A DNA stretch of 64,000 nt from the NCBI GenBank assembly GCA_028279445.1, contig JANQNT010000027.1, positions 1 through 64,000 of the forward strand, given 5' to 3'. The stretch is from Tepidamorphaceae bacterium (GTDB taxonomy: Bacteria > Pseudomonadota > Alphaproteobacteria > Rhizobiales > Tepidamorphaceae). The first letter of the stretch is position 1. Each line of letters begins with the position of its first letter. Positions 7,087-15,089 of this stretch are shown piece by piece. Both the position numbers and the translations under genes were made by a program. The notes under the pieces were generated by a model that saw only the letters and a list, made by a program, of their open reading frames with translations, searched no databases and was not told the origin of the DNA.

Positions 7087-8682
7087 TTAGAACAGCCGCA
7101 GCACCTGCTGGTCGGCCGAGGAGGCCAGCGACAGCGCTGTCGAGGACAACTGCTGGCGGGTCTGCAGGGCCAGCAGGTTGGCCGCTTCCTCGTTGGTGTC
7201 GGCCAGCGTCAGGTTGGCCGCGCCGGTCTCCAGCGTGTTGATGGTCGACTTGGTGAAGTTCTCGCGAATCTCCACCACCGACAGGTTCGAACCGAAGGAG
7301 GAGGCCTGCGAGCGCAGGTCCGCCATCGCCGCGGCGAGCGAGTCGAGCGTGGTGTCGATATCGGCGTTGGCGTTGAAGCCGCCAGTGGCGACCGCCGACA
7401 GGTTCAGGCCGGCGGAGTCGTAGGTGACGCCGGTGATGTCGAGCTTGGAGGAACCGTCCTCGTTGAACAGCACCGTCAGGCTGGCGCCGTTGAGCAGGTT
7501 CACGCCGTTGAAGCCGGCATCCTTCGCCAGGGCATCGATCTGGCCAAGCAGATCGTTGTAGGTGGCGACGAACTCGTCACGCTTCGGGTTGGCGACGTTG
7601 TTGGTGACCGCCGCGGTGCCGCTGTCGGTGGCGTTGGCCAGGCCCGAGGTGGTGGCGGCACCGTTTGCCGTGAAGCTGGCGATGGTGACCACCGAGGAGG
7701 CGCCGGTCGCCGGGTCGGTGATGCTGATCTCGCCATCAACAACAGATGCCACGTTGGAGCCGAACTGCGAGTTGATCGCCGTAACGGCTTCGGCCGCCGT
7801 CACCGCGCTGTTGTCGGAAGCGGTGATGGTGCTGTTGAGCGAGATCGACTGAGTCGTGCTGCCAACCGTCAGGTCGAAGGTGATCGAGTCGCCGGCAACC
7901 GCGGCACTACCGGTGTTGGTGCCGTTGGCAAGACCCGAGCCGGTCGCGCCGTTGGTCGCCGCGAAGCTGGAGATGGCGATGGACGAGCTCGTGCCGGTGG
8001 TGTTCGACGTGATGTCGATGCCGCCGGAACCGTTGACCGAGGCATAGTTGACACCGGTCGTCGAGAACGCCGTGTTGATCTTGTCATTCAGGATACCGAC
8101 CAGTTCGGCAGCGGTCACGGCTGAGTTGCTCGCAGCCGTACCGTTGACGTCGGCATAGGCAACCGTGATCGTCTGGGCACCAGCACCGTCGACGTCGAGG
8201 CTGAAGCTGATCTGGCCGTTGTTGGCGCCACCATTGGTGAAGTCGACAGCGCTGAAGGAACCGCCCGCGACCGTACCAGCCGTGGCCGCAGAGCTCGCCG
8301 TGCTGAGGTCAAGGGCAGTGAAGCCGGAGCCTGCCAGCGTACCGGCGGTGGCCGCAGTGGTCTCTTCCACGGTGACCGCGGTCTGAAGGGCCTGGCGAGC
8401 GGTCGCCTGGGCGCTTTCGACGAGCGCGGTGATCGCGGTCAGGCCGTTGTCGGCGGCTTCCAGCGTCTGGTTGGCGTTCGAGATCGAATCCTGCAGCCGG
8501 CCAAGGTCGTTGGCGCGGCTGTTCAGCGCCGAAGCGGTGAAGAAGTTGGTCGGATTGTCGAGCGCCGAGTTGACCTTCAGGCCGGTGGCCAGACGCTCCT
8601 GCGTCTTGCCGAGAAGCTCCGCGGTGTTCTGCAGCGACAGCAGGTTCGAACGCACCGCTGCCGAAAGGGTGATGTCAGTCAT
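7087..8682 (-). CDS. Flagellin (filament subunit)
   Basis: A 531-residue filament protein. The conserved ends are present: residues 1-110 (SAAVRSNLLSLQNTAELLGKTQERLATG and NNPTN-like DNPTNFFTASALN) and roughly 395-531 (FTKSTINTLETGAANLTLADTNEEAANLLALQTRQQL). The exposed middle is enlarged by two related units, about residues 157-265 and 266-360. Each has a beta-strand start (ISFSLDV / ITFDLTV), SNSAVTAAE / DNSAVTAAE, and an ending with SGLANGTNTGSAAV / SGLANATDSGTAAV. It is a single flagellin gene here, with its own terminator. A CtrA-like site lies 82 bp upstream, and no clear sigma-54 site was found. Confidence 0.95.
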   Translation of the reverse strand: MTDITLSAAVRSNLLSLQNTAELLGKTQERLATGLKVNSALDNPTNFFTASALNSRANDLGRLQDSISNANQTLEAADNGLTAITALVESAQATARQALQTAVTVEETTAATAGTLAGSGFTALDLSTASSAATAGTVAGGSFSAVDFTNGGANNGQISFSLDVDGAGAQTITVAYADVNGTAASNSAVTAAELVGILNDKINTAFSTTGVNYASVNGSGGIDITSNTTGTSSSIAISSFAATNGATGSGLANGTNTGSAAVAGDSITFDLTVGSTTQSISLNSTITASDNSAVTAAEAVTAINSQFGSNVASVVDGEISITDPATGASSVVTIASFTANGAATTSGLANATDSGTAAVTNNVANPKRDEFVATYNDLLGQIDALAKDAGFNGVNLLNGASLTVLFNEDGSSKLDITGVTYDSAGLNLSAVATGGFNANADIDTTLDSLAAAMADLRSQASSFGSNLSVVEIRENFTKSTINTLETGAANLTLADTNEEAANLLALQTRQQLSSTALSLASSADQQVLRLF

Positions 8683-8763
8683 CGAACTAAACCTTTCCTA
8701 GGTTTGATGTACTCAATTTCTTCCCCGTTCCTTGGGAATAGGCCGCAGGGTCCCACACAGGCC

Positions 8764-8778
8764 CTAAGCAGCGGTTAA
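8764..8778 (-). promoter_or_regulatory. CtrA-like site upstream of flagellin gene
   Basis: On the minus strand TTAACCGCTGCTTAG is TTAA-N7-TTAG, one base from the full CtrA box, 82-96 bp before the flagellin ATG. Listed as a candidate because flagellin is often controlled later in the hierarchy. Confidence 0.3.
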
Positions 8779-8926
8779 TGGATCATCACTTTCGAACGCC
8801 GAAATTCCGGCGGTTTTCTTAAGTTTTCCAAAGAGATCGCGAATCCGGAATCGAACGCGTCCGGCGCGAACGGTCACGACGCGGGCAAAAGGCGATCGGG
8901 GAGGGAGGGGTGTTGCGGTCCGGACT

Positions 8927-9236
8927 CTAGGCTGTATCGACAGTCAGGATTTGGAGCGTGGTATGCGCCAAAATCGTTCAGTTCCAGGCGCAAAGCCGAC
9001 GGAAGGGTTGGCCCTTTCTAGCGCTTTGCAACGCCGAAATGGGCGATTTTGGCCATATCCCTCTCGGGACGCGGCGGATTTTACCCCTGACTGTGTTGAA
9101 GACACCTAATGGTGGTTGGCACCATGTCGGTCCCTTCGCCTTGTCAGCGACAAAATCCGACACGCGCCTTGAGCCTGTCCTTGGGCGGGCGAAGCCCGAC
9201 CCGAGGGCCCGAAACCTGAATGTCGATACAGCCTAG
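8927..9236. mobile_element. 310-bp MITE-like element with 24-bp terminal inverted repeats
   Basis: The left end (8927-8950) reads CTAGGCTGTATCGACAGTCAGG, and the right end (9213-9236) is its reverse complement with one mismatch in 22 bases. Both ends begin with CTAG, so a CTAG (or TA) target duplication is possible. The 310 bp between have no believable gene; the open frames inside are short and do not resemble any protein I know. This is the structure of a miniature inverted-repeat transposable element, perhaps mobilised by an IS5-like transposase (inference from end and target only). It lies between flagellin and the FlaG-like gene, and its right CTAG contributes that gene's TAG stop. Confidence 0.75.
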
Positions 9237-9634
9237 ACGTCGCGGGCGAGCTTGGTGCCGGGCAGGACGTCGGCTGCGGCCTCGGCGTCGGCCTGCGCCT
9301 CGCGTTCCGCGTAGGCGCGCATGTTCATGACCTGCTCGGCGGGAACCTGCCAGCGCACCAGGCCGGAACTCGTGTCAACGATCTTGAGGAGAACCTCGCG
9401 GGTCTCCGGATCGATCTCGGTGGTGCGGGTTTCGCTTTCCGCTTCGCTGTCGGCGAAACGTTGCTGATCGCTGGGCGCCTTGTCGGAGAGACGGGTGTCG
9501 CCGGACTCCTCGGCGGCTGCGACGGACTTGCCGCGCGGCAAGCCGTTCGTTGCTTCGTTCTGGTCGCGCGGTGCCGGCGCAACACTCGTGCCGGCGACCG
9601 GGCGGATGGGTCCGCTGCCTTCCATGGTGCTCAT
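9233..9634 (-). CDS. FlaG-like flagellar protein
   Basis: A 133-residue protein with a disordered, charged N-terminal half (about residues 1-70) and a C-terminal block DPETREVLLKIVDTSSGLVRWQVPAEQVMNMRAYAE (about residues 74-109). That block resembles the FlaG family pattern (D-x-TGE-V-x-Q-IP-x-E), proteins that affect filament length or assembly in other bacteria. The tail is Ala/Glu-rich. It sits between flagellin and an FlgN-like chaperone gene. The TAG stop is formed by the CTAG at the end of the MITE-like element, so its original C-terminus may have been altered by insertion. The family match is weak, so the function is an inference from motif and context. Confidence 0.6.
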   Translation of the reverse strand: MSTMEGSGPIRPVAGTSVAPAPRDQNEATNGLPRGKSVAAAEESGDTRLSDKAPSDQQRFADSEAESETRTTEIDPETREVLLKIVDTSSGLVRWQVPAEQVMNMRAYAEREAQADAEAAADVLPGTKLARDV

Positions 9635-9729
9635 CCCTCTACGCGGGGTATTTCAACCCCATGGGCCTGAGACTGCCGGCGACTTCTGCCGATCATGCAT
9701 CACGCTAGGCGACGGAGATGAATCCTTCG

Positions 9730-9744
9730 TTAAGGGTTCGGTAA
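9730..9744 (-). promoter_or_regulatory. CtrA-like site upstream of FlaG-like gene
   Basis: On the minus strand TTACCGAACCCTTAA is TTAC-N7-TTAA, one mismatch from the CtrA box, 96-110 bp before the start of the gene ending at 9233. A further CTAA follows at the same 11-bp phase (9752-9755). Confidence 0.35.
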
Positions 9745-9805
9745 GGACTCGCTAAGCACGACTGCAGTTCGCCTGTTGACCTTTAAGCCGTGTCCGGCCT
9801 CCCGG

Positions 9806-10288
9806 TCACACTGCCGCGTTGACGCGGATAGCCGCATCCGCGGGCTTGCCGGTCGCCGCGCGCGCGTCCGCACCATAGGTGCTGGGTCCGCCATGGCGCT
9901 CCGCGGCTTCGGCGGCAATACCGCGGATCAGCGTTTCCGACACGGTGCGCGCGGTCGCCAGTACGGTCATGTTCGTCTGCAAGGCTTCTTCCAGCGCCTC
10001 CTGGCGCGCGCGCAGCGCGTCGATACCGCCCGGCGCGAGCTGGCGAAGATCGCCGGCGTTGTGCTTCAGCGTCTCTAGGTGACCGCCGTAGCGCGCCGAA
10101 AGCGCCGTCTTCTTGGCATTCATCACGGCCGCGTCGCTGAGCTTGGCGGCACGCACCAGCCGGCTTTCCTCGTCGAGCACCGCGATCAGCGCGTCGATGG
10201 TTTCGACCAGTTGTTCGCAGAATTCCTGCGCGGCTGTCCCGCTGGTCAACGTGGCTGCGCCCGCCGGTTGGCCCATGGCTTCGCTCAT
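9806..10288 (-). CDS. FlgN-like flagellar export chaperone
   Basis: A 160-residue, mostly helical protein. Residues about 22-125 (EFCEQLVETIDALIAVLDEESRLVRAAKL, then a long helix ending ALEEALQTNMTVLATARTVSETLIRGI) match the FlgN pattern: a chaperone that binds the C-termini of FlgK and FlgL and delivers them to the export gate. The last ~30 residues are Ala/Gly-rich. The ATG overlaps the stop of the rod-binding gene upstream (ATGA), so translation is coupled. Position directly after flgI and the rod-binding gene supports the assignment; sequence conservation in this family is low. Confidence 0.75.
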   Translation of the reverse strand: MSEAMGQPAGAATLTSGTAAQEFCEQLVETIDALIAVLDEESRLVRAAKLSDAAVMNAKKTALSARYGGHLETLKHNAGDLRQLAPGGIDALRARQEALEEALQTNMTVLATARTVSETLIRGIAAEAAERHGGPSTYGADARAATGKPADAAIRVNAAV

Positions 10289-10602
10289 GGCGTGTTCTCC
10301 TCCTGGATTGCAATCAGTTCGCGGCGCACCGCATCCGCCAGGCCGAAGCCGCCGGCGTCCGCGATCGCCTTGCCGTATTCCTCGACCAGCAGGCCGCGGA
10401 ACTGCTCCTCGCCATGCCCGCCGCCGAAGGGACCGTCCGTGCGGATGCCGGCGAACATCTGGTTCAGCATGGTTGAAATGAACACCGCCTCGAACTCCTT
10501 GGCGGCGTCGGCGATGCGCTGCGGACTGCCGGACCCAGTGTTGGGGACAGCGGCAGTCGCCGTGTTGGTGTAGGCGCGGATCGGGAGGAGGGCTGCATCC
10601 AT
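10285..10602 (-). CDS. FlgJ-type rod-binding protein (no muramidase domain)
   Basis: A 105-residue protein equivalent to the N-terminal rod-capping half of FlgJ. AAKEFEAVFISTMLNQMFAGI and the GLADAVRRELIAIQE end correspond to the conserved rod-binding domain. The peptidoglycan hydrolase half of enterobacterial FlgJ is missing, as is normal for alphaproteobacteria, which use a separate lytic enzyme (not seen here). I chose the ATG at 10602, which overlaps the flgI stop codon (TGATG); a GTG three bases earlier is also possible. The operon order is flgI, rod-binding gene, flgN-like gene, all with stop/start overlaps. Confidence 0.85.
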   Translation of the reverse strand: MDAALLPIRAYTNTATAAVPNTGSGSPQRIADAAKEFEAVFISTMLNQMFAGIRTDGPFGGGHGEEQFRGLLVEEYGKAIADAGGFGLADAVRRELIAIQEENTP

Positions 10603-11738
10603 CACATCACCTCGATTTCCGCCTGCAGCGCGCCGGCCGCCTTGATGGCCTGAAGGATGGCGATCATGTCGCGCGGACCGATGCCGAGCGCGTTGAGCCC
10701 GTCGACCAGCTCCTGCAGCGAAATGCCGTTGCTGACGATGGCCAGGCGATTGCCGCGTTCGTCGTCGACGCCCACCTCGGTGCGCGGAACGACCACGGTC
10801 TCGCCGTCGCTGAACGGCAGCGGTTGGTCGGCCACCGGACTTTCGGTGACGGTGACGGTGAGATTGCCCTGGGCGATGGCGACGGTGGAGACGCGCACAT
10901 CGCGGCCCATGACAATGATGCCCGACTGTTCGTCGATCACCACCTTGGCCGGCATGTCCGGCTCGATGCGCAGTTGCTCGATGTCAGTCAACAGCTCGAC
11001 AATACCCGTCCTGCCGCCCTTTGGCGGACGCACGCGCACTGTGGCAGGGCCGATCAGGTCGGCTGTTCCCACACCGACGAAATCGTTGATCGTGGTGGCA
11101 ATGCGCCGCGCCGTGGTCAGGTCCGGGTTGCGCAGCGACAGCCTGATCACGCCGAGCTGGTCGAGGGAAAAGGAGATCTCGCGCTCGATGGTGGCGCCGT
11201 TCGAGATGCGTCCGACCGTCGGCACGCCCCGGGTGATGGTGGCAGCAACACCCTCCGCCGAGTAGCCGGCGATCGCCACCGGGCCCTGGGCGACGGCATA
11301 GACCTCGCCGTCGGCACCCAGCAGGGGCGTCACCAGCAGCGTGCCCCCTTGCAGGCTGTCCGCATCGCCCAGCGCGCTGACGGTGACGTCGATGCGCGAG
11401 CCCTGTGTGCCGAACGGCGGCAGGTTGGCGGTCACCATCACGGCGGCGACGTTGTCGGTGCGCAGCGTCGCGTCACGCGTGTTGACCCCGAGCCGTTCCA
11501 GCATCGCCTGCAGGCTCTGGCGGGTGAACGGTGCGTTGTTGAGGCTATCGCCGGTGCCGTTGAGGCCGACCACGAGGCCGTATCCCACGAGCTGGTTCTC
11601 GCGCACGCCCTCGATGTCGACGAGGTCCTTGATGCGCGAGGAGCCGGCTGCCTGCGCGGCCGCGCTCAGGCAGGTGACCAGGATGGTCAGCGCGACAAAC
11701 AACGCGGCGGCGATGGCGGACGGACGGCTGAAAGACAT
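10602..11738 (-). CDS. flgI: Flagellar P-ring protein FlgI
   Basis: A 378-residue periplasmic protein that builds the P-ring around the rod in the peptidoglycan layer. A cleavable signal peptide covers roughly the first 30 residues (hydrophobic AALFVALTILVTCLSAAAQA). Family motifs follow: SRIKDLVDIEGVRENQLVGYGLVVGLNGTGD, PFTRQSLQAMLERLG, and VMVTANLPPFGTQGSRIDVTVS. The ATG at 11738 is preferred because GGAG lies 8 bases before it and the signal peptide begins there; an upstream in-frame start at 11804 would add 22 unlikely residues. The gene is divergent from fliX, and the shared 258-bp gap has a perfect CtrA box. Confidence 0.95.
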   Translation of the reverse strand: MSFSRPSAIAAALFVALTILVTCLSAAAQAAGSSRIKDLVDIEGVRENQLVGYGLVVGLNGTGDSLNNAPFTRQSLQAMLERLGVNTRDATLRTDNVAAVMVTANLPPFGTQGSRIDVTVSALGDADSLQGGTLLVTPLLGADGEVYAVAQGPVAIAGYSAEGVAATITRGVPTVGRISNGATIEREISFSLDQLGVIRLSLRNPDLTTARRIATTINDFVGVGTADLIGPATVRVRPPKGGRTGIVELLTDIEQLRIEPDMPAKVVIDEQSGIIVMGRDVRVSTVAIAQGNLTVTVTESPVADQPLPFSDGETVVVPRTEVGVDDERGNRLAIVSNGISLQELVDGLNALGIGPRDMIAILQAIKAAGALQAEIEVM

Positions 11739-11912
11739 GGCATTGGCTCCAAGGGGCCTGGATCGTGCGTTGCGACTTGCAGGCTGCGTGCCAAGGTCCG
11801 TCAATCAGTCAAATAATTGATATAATTCATTTTTTTGTTGAATTGCGTCTGCTGTTCCGCTGGTCCCGCCGTTGACCGGCGGCCGATTCTGCCGGGCAAA
11901 ATCTGCCGAGCG

Positions 11913-11927
11913 TTAACGTTGCGTTAA
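11913..11927 (+). promoter_or_regulatory. CtrA box in the flgI-fliX intergenic region
   Basis: TTAACGTTGCGTTAACC is an exact TTAA-N7-TTAAC site, 70 bp before fliX and 175 bp before flgI. GATTC (GANTC, the CcrM methylation motif) occurs on both sides, at 11885 and 11940. In Caulobacter the divergent fliX/flgI promoters are CtrA targets, so both the position and the motif fit. Confidence 0.7.
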
Positions 11928-11996
11928 CCATGAACGCGAGATTCTGTGAGGTGTCGGTGGCGGCATCTGCCGTCACGAGACCGGGAGGCCTAACGC

Positions 11997-12407
11997 ATGC
12001 GGATCGACTCCGCGCAGCGCATCACAAATCCGGTGCGCAACCGCCGTCACAATGGCGTCAGCAATGGTGATGGTTTTGCCCTGCAACAGCCGGCCGAAAC
12101 GGGTGGTGGCGCTGCGACACAGTCCGGCGCGCCCGTGGCTGCGCTCGATACCCTGATCGCCTTGCAGGAAGTGGACGGTTCGGGGGAGGAGCGCCAGCGC
12201 GCGGTTGGCCGTGGCCGGGAGCTGCTCGACCTGCTCGATGCGCTCAAGCTCGATGTCATCGTCGGCATCGAGGACCCGCAGACGCTGACGAAGCTGCGTG
12301 ATCTCGCAGCCCAGGAGCGTGCCCGGCTCGACGAGCGCGACCTGCAGGGCGTGCTCGACGAGATCGAGCTGCGCGCCTCGGTGGAACTGGCCAAGCGAGG
12401 CTTGTGA
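11997..12407 (+). CDS. fliX: Flagellar assembly regulator FliX
   Basis: A 136-residue protein of the FliX family, found almost only in alphaproteobacteria. The N-terminal MRIDSAQRI and the C-terminal helical block (GRGRELLDLLDALKLDVIVG, then LRDLAAQERARLDERDLQGVLDEIELRASVELAKRG) are typical. In Caulobacter FliX is a membrane-associated factor that couples completion of the early basal body to the sigma-54 activator FlbD. Its presence here predicts a FlbD and sigma-54-dependent late genes, and sigma-54-like sites are indeed found before flgF and flgE. FlbD is not in the window. A CtrA box lies upstream. Confidence 0.9.
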   Translation: MRIDSAQRITNPVRNRRHNGVSNGDGFALQQPAETGGGAATQSGAPVAALDTLIALQEVDGSGEERQRAVGRGRELLDLLDALKLDVIVGIEDPQTLTKLRDLAAQERARLDERDLQGVLDEIELRASVELAKRGL

Positions 12408-12595
12408 GCGCGCCCGCGCCTCTCCCACAGGCCGTGACCCGACTGTCATGATCTACCGCTAAACGCCTTGCATCCGCAGATGGAGGCTGGCCGTTCGCGC
12501 GGCTTTTTCGCAGTTGCATATTGAGCGGTTGCTTCGCCGGCGATATAAGGCGCGCAAAAAACGACGCGATAAGCCGTAGTTTCGGGGATTTGCTG

Positions 12596-13012
12596 ATGTC
12601 TGTAACGCTCGAGACGGCCTATGTGCCCACTAACAAAGAACCGTTCATGAACGAACGGCAGCGCGATTACTTCCAGGACAAGCTGTTGACCTGGAAGGAG
12701 GACATTCTGCGTGAGAGCCGCGAGACCCTGCAAACGCTGCAGCACGAGACGGCGCATCATCCCGACATCGCCGACCGGGCGTCGTCGGAGACGGATCGTG
12801 CGGTGGAATTGCGCGCTCGCGACCGCCAGCGAAAGCTGATCGCCAAAATCGATGCCGCGCTCAGGCGGATCGAGGAAGGCACCTATGGCTATTGCGAGGA
12901 GACCGGTGAGCCGATTTCGCTGAAGCGGCTCGACGCGCGTCCGATTGCTACCTTGTCGCTGGAAGCGCAGGAAAGCCACGAGCGCCGCGAGCGGGTCTAT
13001 CGGGACGAATAG
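12596..13012 (+). CDS. dksA: RNA polymerase-binding protein DksA
   Basis: A 138-residue DksA, which enters the RNA polymerase secondary channel and works with ppGpp. The coiled coil (about residues 15-85) carries the ALRRIEEGTYGYCEETGEPI block. Only one cysteine remains of the usual four of the zinc finger (YGYCEETGEP ... LDARPIATL), as in many alphaproteobacterial DksA proteins that fold without zinc. I chose the ATG at 12596; the open frame continues upstream to 12521 without a good start. The gene is embedded among flagellar operons but is a general regulator. A strong hairpin terminator follows at 13037-13066. Confidence 0.92.
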   Translation: MSVTLETAYVPTNKEPFMNERQRDYFQDKLLTWKEDILRESRETLQTLQHETAHHPDIADRASSETDRAVELRARDRQRKLIAKIDAALRRIEEGTYGYCEETGEPISLKRLDARPIATLSLEAQESHERRERVYRDE

Positions 13013-13036
13013 CGCGGAAAAGCGCGGTTGAGACTG

Positions 13037-13066
13037 GAAAAGGCCGCCCGAGGGCGGCCTTTTCTG
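13037..13066. terminator. Bidirectional terminator after dksA
   Basis: AAAAGGCCGCCCGAGGGCGGCCTTTT is a near-perfect hairpin with A and T runs on both sides, 25 bp after dksA. It could also stop transcription arriving from flgH on the other strand, whose stop codon is about 130 bp away. Confidence 0.85.
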
Positions 13067-13196
13067 TTGCAACGGGCGGGCGCGGCGCACGGAGCCTGGT
13101 GCGGCGGGGAGCTGCCCATTCGGCCTCCGAACGCCGCGTCGCCGTCGCAGCGGCCGCGAAGAGCGGGGAGCTGCGGCCGCCGGTTGGGTCCGGATG

Positions 13197-13970
13197 CTAG
13201 AAGGGCAGCAGGACGTCGAGCACCTGGGTGCCGTAGCGTGGCTGCTGCACGTCGGTGATCTGGCCCCGGCCGCCATAGGCAATGCGCGCCTCGGCAATCT
13301 TCTCCGAGGAGATCGTGTTGTCGGCCGCGATGTCCTCCGGCCGGATGATGCCGGCGACCACAAGCTCGCGCATCTCGAAGTTGACGCGCACCTCCTGACG
13401 GCCCTCGACCACCATATTGCCGTTGGGCAGTATCTGGGTGACGACAGCCGCCACGTTGGTGGCGATGGTCTCGCTGCGGTCCACCTGGCCCGTGCCGCTG
13501 GCTTGGCCGGTGGTTGTGGTGTCGACGAGGCCCTGGGCGCCGGATGTGGCGGGGGTGAGCTTGTCGAGGATGCCCTCCAGGCCGGCGGCGGCCTCCACCG
13601 AAACGCTATCGGAGGAGGTGCGGTTGCGCGAGGTGGCGTTGTCGATGGAGGCGGAGTCGGAGATCGAAACCCGCACCGTGACGATATCGCCGATGCGGGC
13701 GGCGCGCTGATCGCGGAAGAACGCGCGCGCGCCGGTGCGCCAGAGCGCATTGGGATTGTAGACCGGCGGCTCGGGCTCGGGCATCGGCATGCTCACCGGT
13801 TTGTATCCGGGCGCGGCGGTGGGGTTCTCGATCGCCGTCAGCGCGGGTTCGTGGCCGACCTGGGCCAGCCGGTCGGCGACCGAGCAGGCGGCAAGGCTGG
13901 CCGACAATCCGGTGACGGCGAGCACGCGCATCGCGCGCGGTCTGGAAGTGGTCTTGGTCATGGCCTTCAT
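13197..13970 (-). CDS. flgH: Flagellar L-ring lipoprotein FlgH
   Basis: A 257-residue outer-membrane lipoprotein that forms the L-ring. The N-terminus has a lipoprotein signal ending in LSASLAAC, so the mature protein begins at that Cys (about residue 29). Family motifs are NALWRTGARAFFRDQRAARIGDIVTV, a central SETIATNVAAVVTQILPNGNMVVEG block, and the ISSEKIAEARIAYGGRGQI end. I chose the ATG at 13970, just after a GGGGGAG ribosome binding site; a GTG at 13991 overlaps the flgA stop. It is the last gene of the flgF-flgG-flgA-flgH operon. Confidence 0.93.
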   Translation of the reverse strand: MKAMTKTTSRPRAMRVLAVTGLSASLAACSVADRLAQVGHEPALTAIENPTAAPGYKPVSMPMPEPEPPVYNPNALWRTGARAFFRDQRAARIGDIVTVRVSISDSASIDNATSRNRTSSDSVSVEAAAGLEGILDKLTPATSGAQGLVDTTTTGQASGTGQVDRSETIATNVAAVVTQILPNGNMVVEGRQEVRVNFEMRELVVAGIIRPEDIAADNTISSEKIAEARIAYGGRGQITDVQQPRYGTQVLDVLLPF

Positions 13971-13990
13971 GGCTCCCCCGATTACGGACA

Positions 13991-15067
13991 CTACTGAATG
14001 TTCGCGGCGGCGATCGACGACACGCCGCTTTGCACCGAGACGACTCCCGGCGCGGTGACTTCCGCCTGCAGGATGCGGCGGGACTGAAGATTGGTGACGG
14101 CGATGACATCGCCCTTGGACCCGTTTGAAACGGCGCGCCCCCGCACGGTCAGCGACAGGCCGGGACGCTTGAACTGGATCAGGACGACGTCGTCGCGCCG
14201 CACCAGGATCGGTTCCATCAGATCGTTCGGACGCAGCGGCTGGCCGGCGCGCAGGGGCCGTCGTGCCGCCATGCCGAACACGGCTTCGCGGCTGGTGACC
14301 GCATCGGCCGAGACGGCGGAAATGGGCATCGGCGTCATGACGACATCGGCAGGCGCGATCTGCTCGCCGCGCGCCACCGGGCGCGCCAGCGTCGGCACAT
14401 TGGCGATCTGTTCGGCAAAGCCCGAGATCTCGATGCCACCGGCAGTCACCGCGCTGCCGTCGATGCTCAGCCGGGCGGTGAAGCGGCGCGCGCGCGGATC
14501 GGCATTGATCGCGGTGACGTGCAGATCGCCGGAGGCGTCGGCCTCAACGATCAGCTCGCCGAAGGACGGATCGATGCGCACGTCCAGCGCATCGGCCGTA
14601 CGGGCATAGCCCAGATGCACGAGCCGCTCGGCGACCGCCTGGCGGATGTCCTCGCGGGCGATGCGCCGGCCGCTGCGTGTCACCACGATCCGGGCCGCGC
14701 CACCGGTCTCCACATGGGTGAAGCCCTGGGCGCGGATTGCCGCGACGACGCGCTCGGCCTGCACCGTTCCGGTCATGCCCGGCAATGGCGCGCGGAACAG
14801 CGGCACGTCGGCCTTCATCCCGCCGCTGTCGGCGAGATCGCCGAGGCGTACCAGCGCGCCGGTCACGGTCACCGTCGGGTTGAGGCGTACGATGGATTGC
14901 GCGGCCTGCTCGTCGGGTGTCTGCGCGGCGGCGCCGCGCGCCAGCATCCCGGCGAGCGCGGCGGCAAGGGCGGCGATGATGATGGTGCGCACGAACATCG
15001 GCACATGGGGATGGGCCGCGCGGGCCTTCTCCATGACATCGCGGGCATTGAGGGACCTGGCGCTCAT
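13991..15067 (-). CDS. flgA: Flagellar P-ring assembly chaperone FlgA
   Basis: A 358-residue periplasmic chaperone needed for P-ring (FlgI) polymerisation. A signal-anchor-like segment lies at about residues 25-48 (VRTIIIAALAAALAGMLARGAAAQ). The C-terminal half holds the SAF-type FlgA domain: ARPVARGEQIAPADVVMTPMPIS, RRPLRAGQPLRPNDLMEP and VLIQFKRPGLSLTVRGRAVSNGSKGDVIAV. It is longer than enterobacterial FlgA, with an extra N-terminal domain common in alphaproteobacteria. GGGAG lies 8 bases before the start at 15067, supporting it over a downstream Met at 14998. It lies between flgG and flgH. Confidence 0.92.
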   Translation of the reverse strand: MSARSLNARDVMEKARAAHPHVPMFVRTIIIAALAAALAGMLARGAAAQTPDEQAAQSIVRLNPTVTVTGALVRLGDLADSGGMKADVPLFRAPLPGMTGTVQAERVVAAIRAQGFTHVETGGAARIVVTRSGRRIAREDIRQAVAERLVHLGYARTADALDVRIDPSFGELIVEADASGDLHVTAINADPRARRFTARLSIDGSAVTAGGIEISGFAEQIANVPTLARPVARGEQIAPADVVMTPMPISAVSADAVTSREAVFGMAARRPLRAGQPLRPNDLMEPILVRRDDVVLIQFKRPGLSLTVRGRAVSNGSKGDVIAVTNLQSRRILQAEVTAPGVVSVQSGVSSIAAANIQ

Positions 15068-15089
15068 GACGATCGCTCCCGTGCAGCCG

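Noticed and set aside
8700..8800. Sigma-54 or sigma-28 promoter for flagellin
   Set aside because: GTGTGGGACCCTGC is the nearest sigma-54-like string, but the GG and GC spacing is wrong, and no TAAA-N15-GCCGATAA match is present.
8958..9236. 92-residue frame inside the flagellin-side MITE-like element
   Set aside because: No similarity or ribosome binding site; it ends in the terminal repeat and is best seen as non-coding element DNA.
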